DNA from: Mesaphorura yosii
Lineage: Eukaryota > Arthropoda > Collembola > Poduromorpha > Tullbergiidae
DNA: 64,000 nt
Assembly: GCA_009869945.1 (NCBI GenBank)
Contig: WIXG01000190.1
Location: forward strand, 89,667 to 153,666
Reading direction: 5' to 3'
The notes under the pieces were generated by a model. It was not told where the DNA came from. It did not search any database and saw only the letters and a list, made by a program, of their open reading frames with translations. Positions 59,102 through 64,000 of this stretch are shown in pieces. The translations under genes and the position numbers were made by a program. Numbering within the stretch: the stretch's first letter is position 1; every line of letters starts with the position of its first letter.

Positions 59102-61235
59102 TCCGCTCGCGATGGTCACTCAATATGCTCTCCAATATGCAAATTTAATGGGGCAATTTTTTCTAAAAACTCGCCTATTGTGAAATTATGGTAAGGAATA
59201 CAAAAAGTTGAGAGCTTCACTCGGGCGGAAGAGGCAGACTCGTCTCAAACTCCATGAATTGTGACTCAAATCAAACAAGAGAGCGCAGACACAATTTGCT
59301 CTCAATGCGAGAAATTGCTTTTCAATGCTTCTGTGAACACTATGAAAATTCTGTCTGCTCCTCGTATAATGAGCATGGACGCGAGAAGCTGGGCGTCCTT
59401 CCAAGACCTTTCGCAAAATGACCTGTATTAATGTGGATGCGCTCGTTTGCAAAGTAAACGGGCTGACATGAACATACTCAAATATGCTGTGTTGTGTACC
59501 AGCCGCCAGACGCATTTACGACTGACTGGGTGCATTGAATTCATCAAAATCGTCAAAATATAGACTGACTGTTTATATTTCGTTATCTTATTACTTTTAA
59601 AAGTCGACCGAGGCTATGAGGTCACGATCCGTGTTCGAAAACTGAATCTCATTCTTCCTTCATGAAGCGAGGTTAGAAGAAGATTGCATTCTCGCTGACT
59701 TGACTTTATTTAGACTCGTGGCTCGTGTTCGTACGTTGCGAGTTGGAACAATGCACTTTTATTTCTTGACTAGCTTCAGAGAAGAGAAGCTCGGAACTTT
59801 TTCCACTGGATGTTGGAATGGATGAATTCAAAACTATTAACCACCGGACGTTGGAAGAGAACCATTGCCACTGGACTGGACTTGCTATGAACCGGACAGA
59901 AAGCGAGCGAAGACTGAATCAAAGTATTCCACTGGGATATTTCAGCTGGTAATGGGATTCTTGTAATTAAGGGCATGCTGGTATAATCTCAGGCCGAGGC
60001 CGACACGACAGGGACTGGGTAATGCGTTTTGGGTGGACGAAGCGAGTAAACCGGTCGCAATCCAAATTGTGAAATAACGTTTGCGCAAACCTTCCTAGGG
60101 CGCTTGGGACAGAAGAGAAAAATGATATGAACGGGCTCAGTTGTGTTGGACACTGGCTGATGGCTGACTGAAGGTTGTGGAGATTCGTGGTCCCAGGGGA
60201 CGGCCTGGCCTGGTGATTTTTTGTTTTCGGATTTATTTTATTCCCAGCCAAGCGCGCGGGCACAAAGTGATTCTGGTCAACGTTACAGTTATTTAAAATG
60301 TATTACAGAGAAACAAGAGATGGATACTGTTCAGTCGATCGATCTTCAATACATGCAACACACATAATACGCACAAGGCAGATAAGATATAGCCGAATGC
60401 TGCTGATGTTCATGGTTCATCGTGAACGTGGAGTGGCCTCCATTCCTGCCGTATGAATTTCCACTTCGTATCAATGATCATCGGCCGACTCAGACCACGA
60501 CTCCGCGTTCCGATGACTGCACCTCGCCTCGAGTCTCCGTCGAGTCTCCAGACCCAGACTCACTTTTACTTCGACCCGTTCCTGCCTGCCTTCTGGCATT
60601 GCATTTATGTGTCGTGTGCATCTGTCAATGGAAGCTGGTTTCTTTCAGCTTGGGCCGTGCACCACTCATGTTTTACACTCGTTCCACTTTCTGTGATTCT
60701 GAAGAGACAATAAATTTTATACGAAATGACTTTTGGGTTCTTTCATCAAAAGACAGATATTTGCTGAAAACCGTCGCCTTTTCTGACTCTCTCTCTCCGT
60801 GCATGTAATTCTAGTCCAAATAAAAGTACCACCTAGCCGGACGCACAACTTCTCGGGGTGCTTTTTCTTAATATCGTGGAGTAGAAATAAAACACTCAGC
60901 TGCTTCCTGTGGACCATGCCCTCGCATAAACCCACTTTCCGCCCGTAATGCCCGCCCGTATTGGAATTACTCAGCGCTCTAGCTTTGGGGCCGGGACCTC
61001 GGCTCCTTTCCTGTGTGCCTACTTCTCGAGAGACAAATGTGGTCCGTTACTTTCATAGTTCAATGAGTGTGGCATCGTTAACGCGCGTCCACGTAATAAA
61101 ACTCGGCAGCGACCATTCCTGCAAATGCCTGTGGACCAGAGTGCTCGTGTTCTCAGCTGTTGACCTTACCTTCTGCCAATAAATTTTTATTTCAAGTCTC
61201 TGAACAGTATCGTTGCGCACGACACGTCGATAAAT
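59102..61235. other. Interval between the minus-strand spondin and the MATH gene
   Basis: About 2.1 kb with no recognisable gene: spondin promoter on the left, MATH-gene 3' UTR on the right. The longest frames (60422-60808 plus, 59186-59515 minus) look like chance. A minus-strand AATAAA at 61186-61191 belongs to the MATH gene. Confidence 0.45.
61186..61191 (-). terminator. Poly(A) signal of the MATH gene
   Basis: TTTATT on the plus strand, 45 nt beyond the stop codon of the minus-strand MATH gene. Confidence 0.65.
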
Positions 61236-63078
61236 CTAATCAAGGAACACAGTCAGTTTGATTACAATTTGGTCATTCACAATGAAATCTGGCGTGTTAA
61301 TTACGCTGTGTGGAAATCCGAGTCCCACACACTCCGGGTTGTCAGTGTAGACGGGCTTTCTCCAATTGGTTCCACTGCAGAGCTCTCTCGGATTCCAAAT
61401 GCGTGACTTAATATCCTGGTGTGCCTGAGTCTCGTCCTGGGCGAGGACGGAGACGCGCATCTTGGACATGAACGGCCATTCGAGAGAGTCGTCGTACAGT
61501 CCCTTGGTGAGACCCACATGAATGTACATGGTGCTGGCGGAGTACTTGGGAATGATTTTGAGATACATGGAGTAGCCGCGAGGGTAGATGTAGAAACTGT
61601 TCGAGCGCAGCGCTCGTCGTGAATTCCAACTGCTCAGTTTGTAAGCCATGCCAGACACAATCCAGTAGTACGAGAAGACGCGTTTTCCATTTTCGATGTG
61701 GATTGTGCTATTGTATTTCTGAATTTCTGCAGAACGGGCACCCGACGAAATTGCATTTGAAGATTCAAATGATTGATTCTCCTCTGACTCGTGTGTCACT
61801 TCTTCGGTTCGATGCGGAACCGATGGAATATAACGAGGAACATAATGTGGTGGTGAAGAGTACTCATCAGCTCTGCTATTACTGCTGCTGATGATCGCGG
61901 CTCTCGTGCCAGAACTCGATAACGACGCGGACGAATCATTGGGAGCACAATTTCTATCGTCGTTTCCTTTATTGCATACTGAAATTGCTGACAAAAGCCT
62001 TTCATATTGAGATTTCAGCTCCTTGCCTTGACTTGCGATCTTGTCTTCCAAGCTCGTAATCATCGTCCTCAGCGCAGTCAGCTGGTCCCCCAATTGCACC
62101 TCCAAATTTCGAAAACGATCCTCATTCTCGGCTTGGAACAGAATACCGAATGAAAAGTGCAGATATTAATTAACGTCAATAACATGACATTCGAATAAAA
62201 TTCTGCCTCGTTTCCGTTTTTCGTTTGCTTGTGGCTTACGGTTCACTCCCTCTCAAGATCACAAGTTATTCGAGAGTAATACCGTTTAACCTCACCGATC
62301 GACAAACATGGAAGCGGAAAATCCCAGTTGAATAAGCATTCGCACGAATCTTTTTCTTTCGTAATTAGTAGTTAGTGCTAAAAGTAGCTTTCCAATTTCC
62401 AAGAAATAAATTAAGACAGAAGAAATATAATGCCTCCCACGAAATTGTCTTTAATGTCAAAAGTATCGTTAAAATGGTAGCTGTTTTGCCCGTAGGTTAA
62501 ACTGTTGCGTGGGCAAACTACAGATGAAAAGTATAAAATTTTAATTATCCTAAGTCTGTTTGTGCCAATTGATAGAAGCTTTCTTTTAATTTACTGACGA
62601 ATTGGGAGCAGAATTAGAATTGTTGGGCCAGAACAAGAAATTGTCCTCGGGATTCGTGCCCGCTGGAGCAAAAGGCGCTTCGGAAAACAACACTGCTCTC
62701 ATAAACGGATTGTAATTCCAAGTAATTTCATTAGATCGAAGGCCATATGATGATCGTATTACACTCCGATCGAGCAAAGTACTTACTTGGATTACAAACT
62801 CCCTTGAGAACCCGAGCAGCTGTAGCCTGAGCTGTAGCAACTAATTGCTGGCTGGAAATTTTACATGTGGAAACTTGAAGATCCGTTGTGTCTCCGTTGT
62901 CTTGAGCCGCTCGCAGAAAGTCGTCGATGGTATCCTCAAACCACTGCGTGCGCTGCTGCGTCTGGCTCTGCTGTTCCTGACTTTGGCAGAGGACAAACGC
63001 TGGAGACAAGACCAGGCACACTAGCCCAGCAGCAATTATAGCGGCGACACCTGACATAAGACTTCGTAATTGCCACAT
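61236..63078 (-). CDS. Secreted coiled-coil protein with TRAF-like (MATH) domain
   Basis: Two exons right to left: 62787-63078 and 61236-62131, joined in phase 1 (CCA A|GTAAGT to CCAAG|CC), 395 residues. Residues 1-31 are a signal peptide or anchor (GVAAIIAAGLVCLVLSPAF), followed by a Gln-rich part, a helical segment, then a coiled coil (about 99-148, including LEVQLGDQLTALRTMITSLE), a Ser-rich linker (about 160-232), and a MATH/TRAF-C domain (about 243-393): YIYPRGYSMYLKIIP, YIHVGLTKGLYDDSLEWPF, KMRVSVLAQDET, CVGLGFPHS, FIVNDQIVIKLTVFLD. The YDDSLEWPF motif is diagnostic of TRAF-like domains. No RING or zinc fingers are present, so this is not a cytosolic TRAF; it resembles extracellular MATH proteins. 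Trimerisation through the coiled coil is likely by analogy with TRAFs; the ligand is unknown. Confidence 0.8.
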
Positions 63079-64000
63079 TTTTATTCGACTAAGCCTCCAA
63101 GACAAAAGTTCCTGCACTTTTATGAGTGTATGTGTCGGTTTGGCGTCAGTGGCCTCTTGCGTCGTTCAGGCGTCGGATTACATGTGAAATTGTCTTCTCC
63201 AGAAAAATGTACAGTAAAGATGATGTACTTTGTCGATGAAACTGGATCATAGGTCATCATTTGACTTTTGATAAAGTGAAATTACAGACAGGAACTCACG
63301 TCATGCGGTTCATCGAGAACGTGTCAAGTTACTTGGTCTCGGTACTGAACGCTAACAGGATTGAAGTGGACAACCGACGGCGATGCAAGACGCAAAATTT
63401 AATCTTGCCTTCATCATTCGTGGATTCGCTTTATGGGTTCTAAACTTGCTTGGCCTTTCCTTCATTTCATGCGAATAATTGAATGTGGCTCAAGGGTAGG
63501 TTACGTTATACGTTATCGGATAAATTTGTTTTCGAAAAAGTCAAACGATGTTTAGTAAGTACTTGATTGAAGTTATAAGCTAATAAAATGAAACCTCCTC
63601 TGACCGTGAGAGTCAACGGCCAGACAAGATGTTTACCAGTGCTATTCGTACGTCAAAGTTTTAACTCTTAAGCAGTAAGCACTCATAAATTCACAAGTAC
63701 TCTGATTATGATTATAAAAAGAATTCCAACTCTCATTACGTGATACCTTCCAAATATTGAACTCCAAATCCAAACATGAAATTTGGTTACGAGCACTATA
63801 TTTAAGCGGTATGTTTCTTGTCGCTCCAGATAAAGTGCCGTTCAATTACCACTCGCCTTCGTACGCAGAAACCCCGGCTTGGCGGGTTGAATATTGTTTA
63901 GGGTACATAAATTGTCATGAATAATTGGCATGAGTTGACGCTAATTGTCCTTTCTGCAACTATCTCGTCATGACAATTGCTGTGAGGTGGAAAAATGAGA
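63079..64000. other. Right-edge intergenic sequence
   Basis: Promoter side of the MATH gene. Short frames at 63070-63443 (plus) and 63642-63845 (minus) show no resemblance to known proteins. Nothing else supported. Confidence 0.45.

Noticed and set aside
62586-62780. Frame reading RSSYGLRSNEITWNYNPFMRA as an extra exon of the MATH gene
   Set aside because: It begins only about 25 nt after the best donor and cannot be joined in phase with a normal-length intron; direct joining of 62787 to 62131 keeps the frame.

Overview
This is a nuclear window from an animal, almost certainly an arthropod. Genes are densely split into short exons by GT-AG introns of mostly 60-100 nt, poly(A) signals follow stop codons, and short runs of the arthropod telomere pentamer (AACCT/AGGTT) occur between genes. 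The gene set (class I PITP, heparan-sulfate 6-O-sulfotransferase, RhoBTB, RINT1, REEP, mindin-type spondins) is bilaterian. A complete SepSecS gene indicates that the organism still makes selenocysteine, which many holometabolous insects have lost; this leans toward a crustacean, chelicerate or early-branching hexapod, but the sequence does not settle it. There are no prokaryotic, CRISPR, tRNA or rRNA features.

Gene models were rebuilt by hand by joining exons with matching splice phase. The summed exon lengths of every model are a multiple of three, and most proteins have about the length of their family. From left to right: PITP (+, 809-2389), ACADS (-, 3237-5341), HS6ST (+, 6978-8595), REXO1 (-, 9651-12660), NHP2 (+, 13418-14025), RhoBTB (-, 14737-17737); then about 7.5 kb without a recognised gene apart from one possible ORF; SFR1 (+, 25237-25798); an unnamed four-exon small gene (-, 26778-27483) just downstream of REEP (-, 27552-29644); about 4 kb gene-poor with a large imperfect hairpin; a PHF7/G2E3/pineapple-eye-like PHD protein (+, 33771-36849), RINT1 (-, 37386-40367), SepSecS (+, 41081-43719); about 4.3 kb gene-poor; two mindin/spondin-2 paralogues facing tail to tail (+ 48017-54061 and - 55078-59101); and a secreted coiled-coil/TRAF-like (MATH) protein (-, 61236-63078).

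The genes do not form one pathway. They are mostly housekeeping functions (lipid transfer, beta-oxidation, RNA processing, ER-Golgi tethering, ER shaping, selenocysteine synthesis, recombination), with an extracellular-matrix block at the right end. Several neighbours are head to head and may share promoters: REXO1/NHP2, RINT1/SepSecS, ACADS/HS6ST. The most notable observations are a tandem exon duplication (with flanking intron) that builds an N-terminal extension on SepSecS; two GC-AG introns; a spondin that has lost its thrombospondin repeat but keeps an in-phase donor where the paralogue splices to it; a secreted MATH-domain protein; and a small spliced gene 68 nt after the REEP stop.
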